This document shows, piece after piece, positions 1 through 9,200 of a stretch of DNA of 64,000 bases. Within the stretch, counting starts at the first letter, position 1. Each line of letters opens with the position of its first letter. Source of the stretch: Arcobacter sp. CECT 8986 (GTDB lineage Bacteria; Campylobacterota; Campylobacteria; Campylobacterales; Arcobacteraceae); assembly GCF_004116725.1 (NCBI RefSeq), contig NZ_PDKG01000001.1, positions 465,210 through 529,209 on the forward strand. Reading direction: 5' to 3'. The notes under the pieces are model-generated. The model was not told the DNA's origin and ran no database searches. It saw only the letters and a program-made list of their open reading frames with translations. A program made the translations under genes and the position numbers.

Positions 1-4
1 GTAT

Positions 5-568
5 CTACTTTTTAATATATTTATTTATAAACTTATCCCATCTTCGTCTTATTCTTCTTCTAGCGAAATATGGGATTTTATTTGGTAATGTAAAATGAGA
101 AACATCACCTAATCCATCAATTAAAACTAATTCAAATTTATCTTCACTTCTTTTTCTTAAAAGAATATTTTTAGGCATCATTCCATAATTAAAAATAATT
201 TTATTTCTTAAAAAGTAATCTTTATACTCTTCTAGCTCTTTTTTATAAAAATCTACTCCATTCTCTTTTATATAATGAGCAAAAGTTTTAGAAACCTCTC
301 CATTATAATCTCTAACAACTTCAATTATAAAACCTTCACCATGATTAGTCTGAACTTCGCCATAAAACTTAGGAAGATGTTGCCAATCATTCATTCCTTT
401 TTTTATTAACTCATTATAGTAATCAATCTCTTTTTGAGATTGTTTATTTTTCTCTCTTTTATTATTTTTATAAGTTACTTTTACTGCTTTATTTTTATCT
501 TCTGGGTGTAAATAGCAAGCTCTTTCACTACCTTTTCCTATAAAGTCTTCTTCTTTTAAAATAAGCAC
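5..568 (-). CDS. YrbL-like protein kinase-fold protein
   Basis: A 187-aa protein resembling the PhoP-regulatory-network YrbL family, a small kinase-like fold. The N-terminus has the family-type GKGSERACY loop (about residues 12-20), then an AVKVTY strand with the presumed ATP-binding lysine. A late FNYGMMPKNILL segment (about 126-137) and LVLIDGLGD (about 147-155) correspond to the catalytic loop and metal-binding aspartate of the kinase fold. It begins with GTG directly after the stop of the upstream glycosyltransferase, with AGGAG five bases before it, so it is the last visible gene of the LPS operon. The position suggests it phosphorylates LPS-core sugar or regulates the surface, but that is inference. 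The family call is fairly secure; the substrate is unknown. Confidence 0.75.
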   Translation of the reverse strand: MLILKEEDFIGKGSERACYLHPEDKNKAVKVTYKNNKREKNKQSQKEIDYYNELIKKGMNDWQHLPKFYGEVQTNHGEGFIIEVVRDYNGEVSKTFAHYIKENGVDFYKKELEEYKDYFLRNKIIFNYGMMPKNILLRKRSEDKFELVLIDGLGDVSHFTLPNKIPYFARRRIRRRWDKFINKYIKK

Positions 569-1672
569 TTATTCTCCTATTCTTTTAAATACTGTTATTA
601 ACTTCTTAAATTGCTTTTTGTTATCAAAATCTCTATCTGCTTTAATTTTTCCAGACTTTGCTAATTCATCTTTTAATTTTTCATTGTTATACAATATCTC
701 AATTTTTTTTGCTAAATCATTTGCATTTTGATTTTCAAAAAGTAAACCACTCTTTTCATCTTCAATTATTTCTAAAACACCACCACTATTTGAAGCAATT
801 ACAGCTGTTTGATTTTTCATCGCTTCTATTGTAACCAAACCAAAAGTTTCATTTTTTGAAGTCATTAAAACTACATCACAAGCTTGCATAAATTTATATG
901 GTTCTTTAGTAAAACCAACAAATTTTAAAACATCATTTAAATCATATAAATTAACTTTTTGCTTTAATTTGTTTAAATATTCTTCACTCATTGCAGAACC
1001 AACAATATAAGCTTTAATATTTAAATTTTTTTGTTTTAGTTCTTTCATTGCCTCAATCAAAAGATGTTGACCTTTAAACTCATTTATTCTACCAATTAGT
1101 CCAACCATAAAAGAGTTTCCAACTTCTAAACTGTTTTTGAAACTATTTATCTGTTCATCAGTTAAAATTTCAGCCTCATTTGCACCTAAATAAACTAATT
1201 CTAAATTAGGTCTAATATTATTAGGAATAAATTTTGTTATTTGTTCTTCTAAAGACTTTGTAACACAAATAATAGTATCAATATTTTTATATAAAAACTT
1301 ATGATAAAAATCATTTTTAAATCTAGTCATATTCATATGTCTAGTCTGCACAATTTTAGGTTTTCTTTTTGAAAATAGTTTTGCTAACACAATTATTGGA
1401 ATATCTTTTGTCCAATGCAAATGAACAATATCAATATTTTTTTTATCAATTATATTTGCTAATTTAAATGCATTAGAAATAGAAAAACTACTCTTTCTGC
1501 TTAGTTCAAACTTTTCAATATTAGTAATATAATCTTTTAATTTTGAAACTTTTGCAACAACACAAGTTACATTAAACTCATTTGAAAATTGATTAGAACA
1601 ATTAGCCATATAAAGTTCAAGACCTCCTAAATCAGGAGATAAACAGACTTCTAATATATTTTTATTTTTCAT
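569..1672 (-). CDS. GT4-family glycosyltransferase (LPS locus)
   Basis: A 367-aa GT-B fold glycosyltransferase. The N-terminal Rossmann half begins ILEVCLSPDLGGLELYM, with the Gly-Gly loop typical of GT4 enzymes. The C-terminal half has GLIGRINEFKGQHLLIEAM (about 193-211), the usual start of the Glycos_transf_1 domain. It also has the ETFGLVTIEAM nucleotide-sugar-binding motif (about 275-285), which includes the EX7E pattern. It has no membrane segment and should act on the cytoplasmic face of the inner membrane, extending the LPS core or O-chain. Its start overlaps the end of the preceding glycosyltransferase by 11 bases, which indicates translational coupling. Donor and acceptor sugars cannot be read from the sequence. 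Confidence 0.88.
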   Translation of the reverse strand: MKNKNILEVCLSPDLGGLELYMANCSNQFSNEFNVTCVVAKVSKLKDYITNIEKFELSRKSSFSISNAFKLANIIDKKNIDIVHLHWTKDIPIIVLAKLFSKRKPKIVQTRHMNMTRFKNDFYHKFLYKNIDTIICVTKSLEEQITKFIPNNIRPNLELVYLGANEAEILTDEQINSFKNSLEVGNSFMVGLIGRINEFKGQHLLIEAMKELKQKNLNIKAYIVGSAMSEEYLNKLKQKVNLYDLNDVLKFVGFTKEPYKFMQACDVVLMTSKNETFGLVTIEAMKNQTAVIASNSGGVLEIIEDEKSGLLFENQNANDLAKKIEILYNNEKLKDELAKSGKIKADRDFDNKKQFKKLITVFKRIGE

Positions 1673-2405
1673 TCTTTTGCATCTCTAGCATCAATGCATA
1701 TTTCATATAAGAACTAAATGCAGATATCACAGCAACATTCAAACCATTAATACCATGAAATATACCTTTTTTTAAAATCAATGTTTTAAATAAAGCTCCT
1801 ATTCCATGAATAAATGGATCAAAAATATTTGCGCGTTTTCCATCTTCATAGGCTAAAATTGCACCCCTTTTGATAAATTTTTCAGTTGTTCTTATCATAT
1901 GAGCATAATCTTCATAAGAGTAATGTAACATATCAGCTTCTAAATCACAAACATTTTCTGTTTGAACTCTTGCATGTCCTTTTGCAGTTGAATAAGCACA
2001 TTTTCTTCTATTATATAGTCTTGCCACTCTATCTGGATACCACAATTTTATGAAATTTTTACCTACATATGTTTTTCTAGCAAAAGAGAACGCATCATAA
2101 GAAGTGCTATCCAAATCTAATTTTTTAATCTCTTCAATTGCATTTAAATCTAATCTTTCATCTGCATCAATACTTAATATCCAATCATTTTTTGCAAATG
2201 GTGCACCAAAAGCTTTTTGTGGTCCATCACCTAAATACTCTTGTTTTATAACTTTTGCACCCAATCTTTCTGCAATTTCACATGTTTTATCACTACTTAA
2301 TGAATCAATAACCAATACTTCATTACATACTTCTTGTACTGATTTTATAACTTCTTCTATATTTTTTTCTTCATTTAGTGTTATTATATTTGCTGTAATT
2401 TTCAA
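1662..2405 (-). CDS. GT2-family glycosyltransferase, WaaE/KdtX-like
   Basis: A 247-aa GT-A fold glycosyltransferase of family 2. It has the N-terminal ITLNEEKNIEEVIKSV motif, the EVLVIDSLSSDKT nucleotide-binding strand, and the metal-binding DxD as SIDADERL (about residues 77-84). Length and the LGDGPQKAFG segment match WaaE/KdtX-type enzymes that add a beta-linked hexose to heptose I of the LPS inner core. The gene is the promoter-proximal member of a short minus-strand unit running into the GT4 and YrbL-like genes. The 88-bp gap to the divergent plus-strand glycosyltransferase holds its promoter. The family assignment is firm; the exact sugar is inferred from similarity. Confidence 0.85.
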   Translation of the reverse strand: MKITANIITLNEEKNIEEVIKSVQEVCNEVLVIDSLSSDKTCEIAERLGAKVIKQEYLGDGPQKAFGAPFAKNDWILSIDADERLDLNAIEEIKKLDLDSTSYDAFSFARKTYVGKNFIKLWYPDRVARLYNRRKCAYSTAKGHARVQTENVCDLEADMLHYSYEDYAHMIRTTEKFIKRGAILAYEDGKRANIFDPFIHGIGALFKTLILKKGIFHGINGLNVAVISAFSSYMKYALMLEMQKNEK

Positions 2406-2493
2406 AATAAAAAAACCTTCAATTTTAAATAAGCTTATATTATATAATAAGTTTAATTTAAATTCGATATAATGGCACTTTTAAAGGCTTTAA

Positions 2494-3564
2494 ATGAAAC
2501 AAAAAACTGCAATTATATGTTTATCAAGAGTAAATGGAGGAATGGAATTAGCCTCTGTAAAACTTGCAAGATTGCTAAGTAAAGAAGTGGAAACTCACTT
2601 CATAGCAAGAGACAATAGCTACATCATAAACAAAAAAGAGCACTTTTCAAATTATAAAATAAATGTCCATGAAGTTAATTCCAAAAGTAATTTAAGCTTA
2701 TCATTAATTAAAGCGGTAAGACAGATACTTATAAAAAATAGTATTAAAAATATTATCTTCTTAGGTGCTTCAGAGATGAAGTCTTTATACTTTGCAACAC
2801 TTGGATTAAATATAAATTTTATAATAAGACAAGGTTCAAAAAAAACCACTTCAAAAAAAGATATATTTCATAAACTTTTTTATTCAAATGTTAACTATTT
2901 TGTTGGAAATTGTGAATATATGAAAAAAAATATTATAGATATTTTACCAATACCTAAAAATGCAAAAGTAACAAGAATTTACTCATCATTAAAATTTGAT
3001 GATAATATCAATTTTAATGTATTTGATGGAACAGTCAAAATTATTCATGTAGGTAGAGTTCATCCAGGTAAAGGGCAATTTGAAGCAATAAAAACATGTG
3101 AAACTTTGCATAAAAACAATATTGATTTTAGTATTAAATTTTTAGGAGATATTCAAGATAAAGAATACTATTCTAAAATAGAAAACTACTTAAAAAATTG
3201 TGAATATAGTAAGAATATTGAATTTGTTGGATATACAAGTGAAGTGAAAAAATATTTACAAAAAAGTGATATTTTTCTTTTTCCTAGCTTAGGAGAAGGG
3301 ATGAGTAATGCAATAATTGAATCTTTAGGATTTGGACTTATTCCAATTATCTACGATGATACATCTTCTCCAGAATTTAAAGATTTAGGATTTCATATTT
3401 ATTTAACAAAAAATAATAATGTAAATGATTTAAAAGAGATTCTTTTAAATGTATCAAGTAATATAAAAGAAGAAAAATTCAAAGCAAAAGAAAATCATAA
3501 AAAAGCATTAGAAATATTTGCTTTAAAAAGAGAGCAAAGAGAGTATTTAGAGCTTTTAGTTTAA
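2494..3564 (+). CDS. GT4-family glycosyltransferase, opposite strand to the rest of the LPS locus
   Basis: A 356-aa GT-B glycosyltransferase. The N-terminus reads IICLSRVNGGMELASVKLA, with the GGME glycine loop. The C-terminal domain opens with IIHVGRVHPGKGQFEAI (about residues 184-200) and carries FPSLGEGMSNAIIESL (about 264-279), the EX7E donor-binding segment. It is the only LPS-locus gene on the plus strand. A TATAAT-like -10 (GATATAAT near 2464-2471) lies upstream, and a weak AAAGG Shine-Dalgarno precedes the ATG. It converges with the next glycosyltransferase across a short hairpin. Its separate promoter suggests a later acquisition or independent control of one core decoration. The sugar specificity is unknown. 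Confidence 0.86.
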   Translation: MKQKTAIICLSRVNGGMELASVKLARLLSKEVETHFIARDNSYIINKKEHFSNYKINVHEVNSKSNLSLSLIKAVRQILIKNSIKNIIFLGASEMKSLYFATLGLNINFIIRQGSKKTTSKKDIFHKLFYSNVNYFVGNCEYMKKNIIDILPIPKNAKVTRIYSSLKFDDNINFNVFDGTVKIIHVGRVHPGKGQFEAIKTCETLHKNNIDFSIKFLGDIQDKEYYSKIENYLKNCEYSKNIEFVGYTSEVKKYLQKSDIFLFPSLGEGMSNAIIESLGFGLIPIIYDDTSSPEFKDLGFHIYLTKNNNVNDLKEILLNVSSNIKEEKFKAKENHKKALEIFALKREQREYLELLV

Positions 3565-3572
3565 GCTCTAAA
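3546..3572. terminator. Bidirectional hairpin between convergent glycosyltransferase genes
   Basis: Perfect inverted repeat TTTAGAGCTT / AAGCTCTAAA with a 7-base loop. It overlaps the last codons of the plus-strand gene and lies just before the stop of the minus-strand gene. The flanks are A/T-rich but lack a long T-run on either side, so termination may be modest. Confidence 0.6.
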
Positions 3573-3576
3573 TATT

Positions 3577-4698
3577 TTAATCTATTTTCATAAAATCTAG
3601 AATTTTATTACATCTTGATTCATAAGTAAAATTACTTAAACAATAAGTATATGCGTGTTCAGCCATTCTTTTTCTTTTTTCACTATCATTAGCTAAGCTT
3701 TGTAATGCATCTTCCCATTCACTATAATTTTTATTATCTACTAAGATAGCTTCTTTATCTGTTATTGTTTCTCTTATTGCAGACATATCTGAACAAATTA
3801 TTGCCTTTTTAGAAGCCATATACTCAAAAATTTTAATAGGAGACATATATTCACTATTCCTATTCCCCTCTTCATTTGTCTGATAAGGAGCAACAAGAAT
3901 ATCACATAAATTTCTATATTCATAAGTTTTTTCTGGACTAATAAAACCATGAAAATATAAATTTTCTAAATTACCACTATTTTCTAACCAAAAATCAATA
4001 TCTTTTTTCTTTCCACCTACTACATGAAAATTTATATCTTTAAATTTTGAGGCTAAGTGTATAATTATTTCTATCCCTCTTCCTTTAAAAAGGCTTCCTA
4101 TATATCCTACATTTACTTTATTTCTAAATTTCTCACAATTTAAAGGAATTGTATTAAAATCTTTTGATACAATAGTTGCACTTTGAATAACAAGTATTTT
4201 ATTTAAAGGAATATTATACTCTTCACTATAAATATTTTTTAATTTGTTTGAAATAGTTGCTAAGTTATTAGAATATTTATTTTTAATAAATTTTTTAAAC
4301 ATTTTATGTTGAAAATCATTTTTATAAAAAGGTTCATGCACTTCAAACAATACATTATGACCTTTTCTTTGCGCTAAATAAAAAGCAAAAAAATCATCTC
4401 GTCCATATACAATATTTGGCTTAATTTTTTCTATTTCAATTAAACATCTTAATGAATAAATTTTCTTTTTTAGATATTTAATATTTGGAGAAAAAAGTTT
4501 CTTAAGTTTAAAGTTTTCTTTAACTCCATAATAAGAAAAAGGATTTTTTACATTATCCTCTTCTAATTTTTTTGTCCATGGAGCTAAAAGAGTAACCTCA
4601 TGACCTAAAGATGCAAATGATTCACACATTCTCATAACATTAATACTATTTGCCGTTTTAGAAGGAATAATTGATCTTGATATATATACTATTTTCAT
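3577..4698 (-). CDS. GT4-family glycosyltransferase
   Basis: A 373-aa GT-B glycosyltransferase. The N-terminal domain reads IVYISRSIIPSKTANSINVM and then FASLGHEVTLLAP, typical of GT4 enzymes with a Ser/Thr-rich first loop. The C-terminal domain has VGYIGSLFKGRGIEIII (about residues 196-212) and PIKIFEYMASKKAIICSD (about 287-304), the EYMA donor-binding segment. It is cytoplasmic, without membrane helices. It lies 12 bases downstream of the O-antigen-ligase-like gene on the same strand, so it is probably the last gene of the waaC-to-ligase operon. It should add a residue to the LPS core or O-chain. Specificity cannot be deduced. Confidence 0.86.
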   Translation of the reverse strand: MKIVYISRSIIPSKTANSINVMRMCESFASLGHEVTLLAPWTKKLEEDNVKNPFSYYGVKENFKLKKLFSPNIKYLKKKIYSLRCLIEIEKIKPNIVYGRDDFFAFYLAQRKGHNVLFEVHEPFYKNDFQHKMFKKFIKNKYSNNLATISNKLKNIYSEEYNIPLNKILVIQSATIVSKDFNTIPLNCEKFRNKVNVGYIGSLFKGRGIEIIIHLASKFKDINFHVVGGKKKDIDFWLENSGNLENLYFHGFISPEKTYEYRNLCDILVAPYQTNEEGNRNSEYMSPIKIFEYMASKKAIICSDMSAIRETITDKEAILVDNKNYSEWEDALQSLANDSEKRKRMAEHAYTYCLSNFTYESRCNKILDFMKID

Positions 4699-4710
4699 TA
4701 TTATTCCTTA

Positions 4711-6048
4711 TTATCTTGTGATACCAATTATTAAAAAAAGTATAACAAATCCTAAATAAAAGAAAAAGGTATTCTTTGAAAAAGGTTTATAATCTATATC
4801 ATAATTTTTATTTACAATTAAACATGATACAAAAGTAGCAAATAATGGTAAAGAAAATGTTTCAAAAAATTTACTAGGTACCATGTACAGTAAAATTGAT
4901 ATACTTAAAATTATTAATAAATCTTTATTATATTTGCTAAGTTCTTGATAAGTAAATATCCTATAAAACATAAAAATCAAACCAAAATATCCAAAGAGTC
5001 CTAGTTGCATTAAAATTTGAATATGGGTATCATGTGGATTTGCTATAATATCTTTATCTTTTAAATATGCATATTTATCAGGAATAATTTTTCTCACTTC
5101 ATCCATGAAATCTCCAACACCAACACCAAAGAAAATATTTTTTTCAAAAAGTTCAAATCCATATTTAGTAAGTCCCATTCTTTGACCAACAGATGTATTA
5201 TAATCTTCATTTTCAATCACTTTCTTAACACTATCAATAGTCTGATTAACTCTTATATTAATTGTAGAAGAATATTTATAACCTAAAAAACTAATTGTTG
5301 ATAATAAAATTAATGCAACCAAAAATGCTTTAATTAATCTTTCTCTATATGTAAGAATAAATACAATAAGAATAGAAATAATATAAATTACATAACCTGT
5401 TCTTCCTGCAATAAAAGACATATTTAAAGTTGCAGTTGTCATAAAAATTATACTAAATATTTTAACTTTTAAAGAAACATCTTTCTTATTCAAAAATTGA
5501 TATAACAAATAAGATATTACAATTGCAAGTCCATAATTATGTCTTATATGATTATAAAATGGAGCAGGACTAAAAAGAGTTGTTTCATATATTTCATATT
5601 TTCCTATATAAAATGATGTAGGAAGTAAAGAAAAATTAATTGCATAAGATATTAATTCTGTAAAAAACATTCCAAGAACAAATGCTCCAATTATTCGAAA
5701 AGCAAATCTCACATCCAAAAAAGATAAAAACATTAAAGGGAAAAGTAAATATTTTGCTTTATCCATATGCGCTTTTCCAAAAGTAATATTCTCAGTATAT
5801 AACATTCCAAAAGCATTTATTAAATAAAAAATCAAAAAGGCTTGAACTATTCTATTTGAAAAGGCATCTTTTAAATAAAACCAATAATCTCTTCTATATA
5901 AAAAAAGAACTAACATAGTAAAAAACAATGAACTCTTTGCATTATTATTTATTGGAATCAAAAATGCATATAAAACAAGAAGATGATTAAGCCATAAGGT
6001 AATCTTATCTTTTACATTTTGAGATGGAGCTTTTAAAATATTAGTCAT
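4711..6048 (-). CDS. O-antigen ligase family membrane protein (WaaL-like)
   Basis: A 445-aa polytopic inner-membrane protein with about 10-12 hydrophobic helices. The large periplasmic loop contains GVGVGDFMDEV and NPHDTHIQILMQLGLFGYFG (about residues 346-365). This corresponds to the conserved histidine motif of WaaL/Wzy_C proteins that transfer polymer from undecaprenyl-diphosphate to lipid A-core. Its start overlaps the stop of the upstream alkaline-phosphatase-superfamily gene by 4 bases (ATGA). The context of waaC, lpxL and glycosyltransferases supports a ligase role. Wzy polymerases share the same domain, so polymerase activity remains possible, although no Wzx flippase lies in view. 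Confidence 0.8.
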   Translation of the reverse strand: MTNILKAPSQNVKDKITLWLNHLLVLYAFLIPINNNAKSSLFFTMLVLFLYRRDYWFYLKDAFSNRIVQAFLIFYLINAFGMLYTENITFGKAHMDKAKYLLFPLMFLSFLDVRFAFRIIGAFVLGMFFTELISYAINFSLLPTSFYIGKYEIYETTLFSPAPFYNHIRHNYGLAIVISYLLYQFLNKKDVSLKVKIFSIIFMTTATLNMSFIAGRTGYVIYIISILIVFILTYRERLIKAFLVALILLSTISFLGYKYSSTINIRVNQTIDSVKKVIENEDYNTSVGQRMGLTKYGFELFEKNIFFGVGVGDFMDEVRKIIPDKYAYLKDKDIIANPHDTHIQILMQLGLFGYFGLIFMFYRIFTYQELSKYNKDLLIILSISILLYMVPSKFFETFSLPLFATFVSCLIVNKNYDIDYKPFSKNTFFFYLGFVILFLIIGITR

Positions 6049-8054
6049 CTATTTCCTTTTTGTTTTTTATATTCACTATCTATTAAATATTGAGATATTG
6101 CAAGACATGCTTTATAATACTCTAACATAGGTTCACCCTTTTGACTTAAGGAATCAAATCTTTTTACTTGTGTTTTTGTATTTACAACCAATGAACCATT
6201 TAATCCATAATGTTTTACATTTTGATTAAATAAATTTTTTCCTATTGATATATAATTTTGATCTTTTAAAGTTAAATTATATAAAGTTGGGAATATATCC
6301 TTATGTGAACCAGCTAAAGTTGTATCAATATTTAATTTTTTTCTTAAATCCTTAGGAATATAAAAATATAAAGGAATATTTTTTGAATTTAATATTTTTT
6401 TATCATCATATTTCATAATACCATCAATAGTATTATTATCAGCAGTTATAGCAATAATAGTATTATCTTTAAATTTAGTCTTTTTAAACTCATCTAAAAA
6501 TTTTCCAATTTCATCAATTGCATAAGCATATGAAGCAAATCTTCTTTTTGCTAAATCTAAATCTCCAGTAATATGTTTTTTCAAATTATCACTAAATATT
6601 AAACTATTTCTTTTATAATCTTCTGGCACACTATAAGGAGGATGATTATTTGTAGTTAAAGCAACGATAAATTGTTTTTTATTAGATGTCTCTAATTTTT
6701 TTAAGATATAAGATAATAAATATTGGTCATAAATTCCCCAAGGATGAAAGTATAAATCTTTATTTTTACTTTTATCTTCTAAACTATTATAAATATCCAT
6801 TTTTCCATCAATATTATCATATCCTTGATATTTAACAAATTGCCCAATACTTCTCCATGTCAAGTCTCCACCATACATAAAACTTGTTTCATATCCATTT
6901 TCTTTGTATAAAAATGCAGGAGTATATGTAAAAGGTGTTTGCTTATAAATTGATTGAGAAAAAGCAAAAGAAGCAGGTCTATGAGGTATATTTAAAAGTA
7001 ATGATTCTAAACTTGATATTGTTCCGTCACCTGCAGATATAAAATTATTAAATAATATATCTTCATCAAAATGTTTTTTTAATGCACCTAAAATATCAAA
7101 TTTATCACTTTGATATTTTAAAATTGGTTTTCCAAAACTTTCAACCATTAAAACAATAACATTATACTCTTTATCATCAAGTTTTACTGTTTTATTAGTA
7201 ATATTTGATAAAAGATTTTCTTTATTTATATTTGGTGTACCTTTATAAAGTTGAAAAGCTTTTTCAATATTATTTTTATATCCAGTAGCTTCTAATAAAT
7301 CATATTTTCTACTCAAATATTTTTTTCTTGCACCATACGCACTTGTGAAGGCTCTAAATCCATTTTGAGATATTTTATTGATAAATTCATTCGTTGAAAC
7401 ATTTGGTATCATCTTACCTAAAGGATACATTCCTAATGTTCCTCTAATTGCCAAAAAGTTTAATATAAAAAATAGTAAAAAAATAACAGCTGAATATTTC
7501 AAACCAAAAAATGATTTAATTAAACTATCTTCTTTTGAAAATATTTTTTTGATTATAATAAATAAAGAGATAATATAAACAAAGAATATTGATAAAATCA
7601 TAACAACATTATAATTTTCCCAAAATGTTTCCATCAATGCTTTTGTATCATCATCCATAAGACCAAAAAATATAATATTTATGTGCTCTTTAAAATATGA
7701 GTAAAACCCAAAATCAGCACATAATAGAAGACTTACGACAACATAACACACAAATAAATATAAGACTAAAAATTTCTCAAAATATTTTAATAAAATCTCT
7801 TTTTTTGTGTAATATAAAATTATTAAAAGAATAGTAGGCAAAGTTTGAATGTAACCAATAACAGTTAAATCAAGTCTAAACCCTAAGAAAAAGGCTTTAA
7901 AAACATCTAAATAGTATCCACTTAGACTATCAAGAGGTGAATAATAATTAAAAAATACTAATCTAAAAATAGACATAAAAACTAAAAAAACAATGTGTAC
8001 AAATAAAAGTTTTTTAAATATATTAAGTACACGAGATATCATGTTTTGATTCAT
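6045..8054 (-). CDS. LTA-synthase/sulfatase-family phospho-transferase (membrane)
   Basis: A 669-aa protein with five N-terminal transmembrane helices and a large periplasmic alkaline-phosphatase-superfamily domain. Visible metal-site elements are VIVLMVESFGKP (about residues 296-307) and the presumed catalytic threonine in SAGDGTISSLESLL (about 343-356). FMYGGDLTW, NNHPPYS, ITADNNT and AGSHKDIFPTLYNL also fit the LTA_synthase/sulfatase fold. Such proteins transfer phosphoglycerol or phosphoethanolamine from phospholipid to periplasmic glycans or lipid A/core. Its place between a kinase-like gene and the ligase-like gene suggests modification of LPS core. Overlaps of 4 bases at both ends indicate tight coupling. 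The transferred group is not determinable here. Confidence 0.8.
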   Translation of the reverse strand: MNQNMISRVLNIFKKLLFVHIVFLVFMSIFRLVFFNYYSPLDSLSGYYLDVFKAFFLGFRLDLTVIGYIQTLPTILLIILYYTKKEILLKYFEKFLVLYLFVCYVVVSLLLCADFGFYSYFKEHINIIFFGLMDDDTKALMETFWENYNVVMILSIFFVYIISLFIIIKKIFSKEDSLIKSFFGLKYSAVIFLLFFILNFLAIRGTLGMYPLGKMIPNVSTNEFINKISQNGFRAFTSAYGARKKYLSRKYDLLEATGYKNNIEKAFQLYKGTPNINKENLLSNITNKTVKLDDKEYNVIVLMVESFGKPILKYQSDKFDILGALKKHFDEDILFNNFISAGDGTISSLESLLLNIPHRPASFAFSQSIYKQTPFTYTPAFLYKENGYETSFMYGGDLTWRSIGQFVKYQGYDNIDGKMDIYNSLEDKSKNKDLYFHPWGIYDQYLLSYILKKLETSNKKQFIVALTTNNHPPYSVPEDYKRNSLIFSDNLKKHITGDLDLAKRRFASYAYAIDEIGKFLDEFKKTKFKDNTIIAITADNNTIDGIMKYDDKKILNSKNIPLYFYIPKDLRKKLNIDTTLAGSHKDIFPTLYNLTLKDQNYISIGKNLFNQNVKHYGLNGSLVVNTKTQVKRFDSLSQKGEPMLEYYKACLAISQYLIDSEYKKQKGNR

Positions 8055-8836
8055 TTATCATTTTCCTTTAAATTATATAAGATTTCAAACAGTTTAAAAA
8101 ATAAAATAACATCATTTCCTAGAAATTTTCTAATAAATTTAACTTTACTTAATTTTATCAATAAATAAAATTTACTTGCAAGTTTTTGAAGTCTATTTTT
8201 AAAATCATAATTTTTAGTATTTTCTATATATTTATCAATAAATTCAATATAGTTAACTTCAACTTTTGCTCTTATTTTTGTCAAAGACAATAAAAAAAGT
8301 AAAAAATCTCGAAACTGTAAAGTTTTTAAATCAATAGAACTATCAAAGCTATCTTCTAAATCAATGGAATAAACTTTTTCATCTTTAAAAGTTAGATTTC
8401 TTGCTTGTGCTCCACCATGGTATTGGTTATTATTATGGATAAAACAAATTGCATCAATAGCTTTTGATACATAAAAATCTATTATTTCTTGTGTAGCATC
8501 TTTTTTTCGTATATATGAATTTATATTTTTACCACTATCTTCTAATACAAAAAAATCACTATTTTTAAAAACTACATTTGGAACGGGAATATTCAATTTT
8601 TTAAACTCTTCTAATTTTGTACACTCAAACTCAAGAGCTTGTATTGCACTTTTTTCTTCAACAGGAGTTATTAATTCTAATTTAAAAAGTTTATAATAGA
8701 TTTTATGAGAAAGTGAAGATTTTGTTGGTCTTGCTTTTTTTAACCAATATTTTTTTTCATCAAAAAGAAAAGAACCAATTTCTGAAGAACTACTTTTATA
8801 TTCGTTTAAAACAAACTCTTCAAAGCTCTTATGCAT
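8051..8836 (-). CDS. Kinase-fold protein, possibly LPS core (WaaP/Kdo kinase-like)
   Basis: A 261-aa protein with kinase-fold hallmarks. It has KKYWLKKARP near residue 28, an ALEFECTKLEEFKKLNIPVPN helix carrying the conserved glutamate, and FFVLEDSGKNINSYI as hinge. HNNNQYHGGAQARNLTF (about 134-150) acts as the catalytic loop, and VYSIDLEDSF (about 154-163) carries the metal-binding aspartate. The HGG-x-N-x-T arrangement is like the BUD32/WaaP lipopolysaccharide-kinase group. It overlaps dgkA by 8 bases and the sulfatase-family gene by 4, inside the LPS operon. Phosphorylation of heptose or Kdo is the natural guess. The fold is well supported, the substrate inferred. Confidence 0.7.
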   Translation of the reverse strand: MHKSFEEFVLNEYKSSSSEIGSFLFDEKKYWLKKARPTKSSLSHKIYYKLFKLELITPVEEKSAIQALEFECTKLEEFKKLNIPVPNVVFKNSDFFVLEDSGKNINSYIRKKDATQEIIDFYVSKAIDAICFIHNNNQYHGGAQARNLTFKDEKVYSIDLEDSFDSSIDLKTLQFRDFLLFLLSLTKIRAKVEVNYIEFIDKYIENTKNYDFKNRLQKLASKFYLLIKLSKVKFIRKFLGNDVILFFKLFEILYNLKENDK

Positions 8837-9200
8837 ATATTATCACCATAATCCAGCAAATAACATGTAAAATAATAGAAAACATAACAGCAGTAGAACC
8901 AATATCTTTTGCAGTTTTAGCTAAAGGAGCAAACTCTTTAGTTACTAAATCAACAACATTTTCAATTGAAGAGTTTAATAACTCAACAATTAGTACTAAA
9001 ATACCAGTAACTAAAAGAATTAACTTACTAGTTAAAGATGCATCAATAAGTATTATTCCTACAATTATAAATATCGCAAAAATCAACTCAAGTTTAAAAG
9101 AGCTTTCTGTTTTTAATACATGTACCAATCCACTTAGAGCATATTTACTGTTTTTAAAAAGATTATATTTTGGTTTATTATTCATGTTTGTTTCTATCAT
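8829..9200 (-). CDS. dgkA: Diacylglycerol kinase DgkA
   Basis: A 123-aa three-helix membrane protein of normal DgkA length. The signature is VELLNSSIENVVDLV (about residues 74-88), with the catalytic and metal-binding glutamates of the family. It phosphorylates diacylglycerol to phosphatidate in the inner membrane. Diacylglycerol is released when phosphoglycerol or phosphoethanolamine head groups are transferred to glycans, so its position in an operon with the LTA-synthase-like transferase makes sense as lipid recycling. The start overlaps lpxL by 23 bases. Confidence 0.95.
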   Translation of the reverse strand: MIETNMNNKPKYNLFKNSKYALSGLVHVLKTESSFKLELIFAIFIIVGIILIDASLTSKLILLVTGILVLIVELLNSSIENVVDLVTKEFAPLAKTAKDIGSTAVMFSIILHVICWIMVIIYA

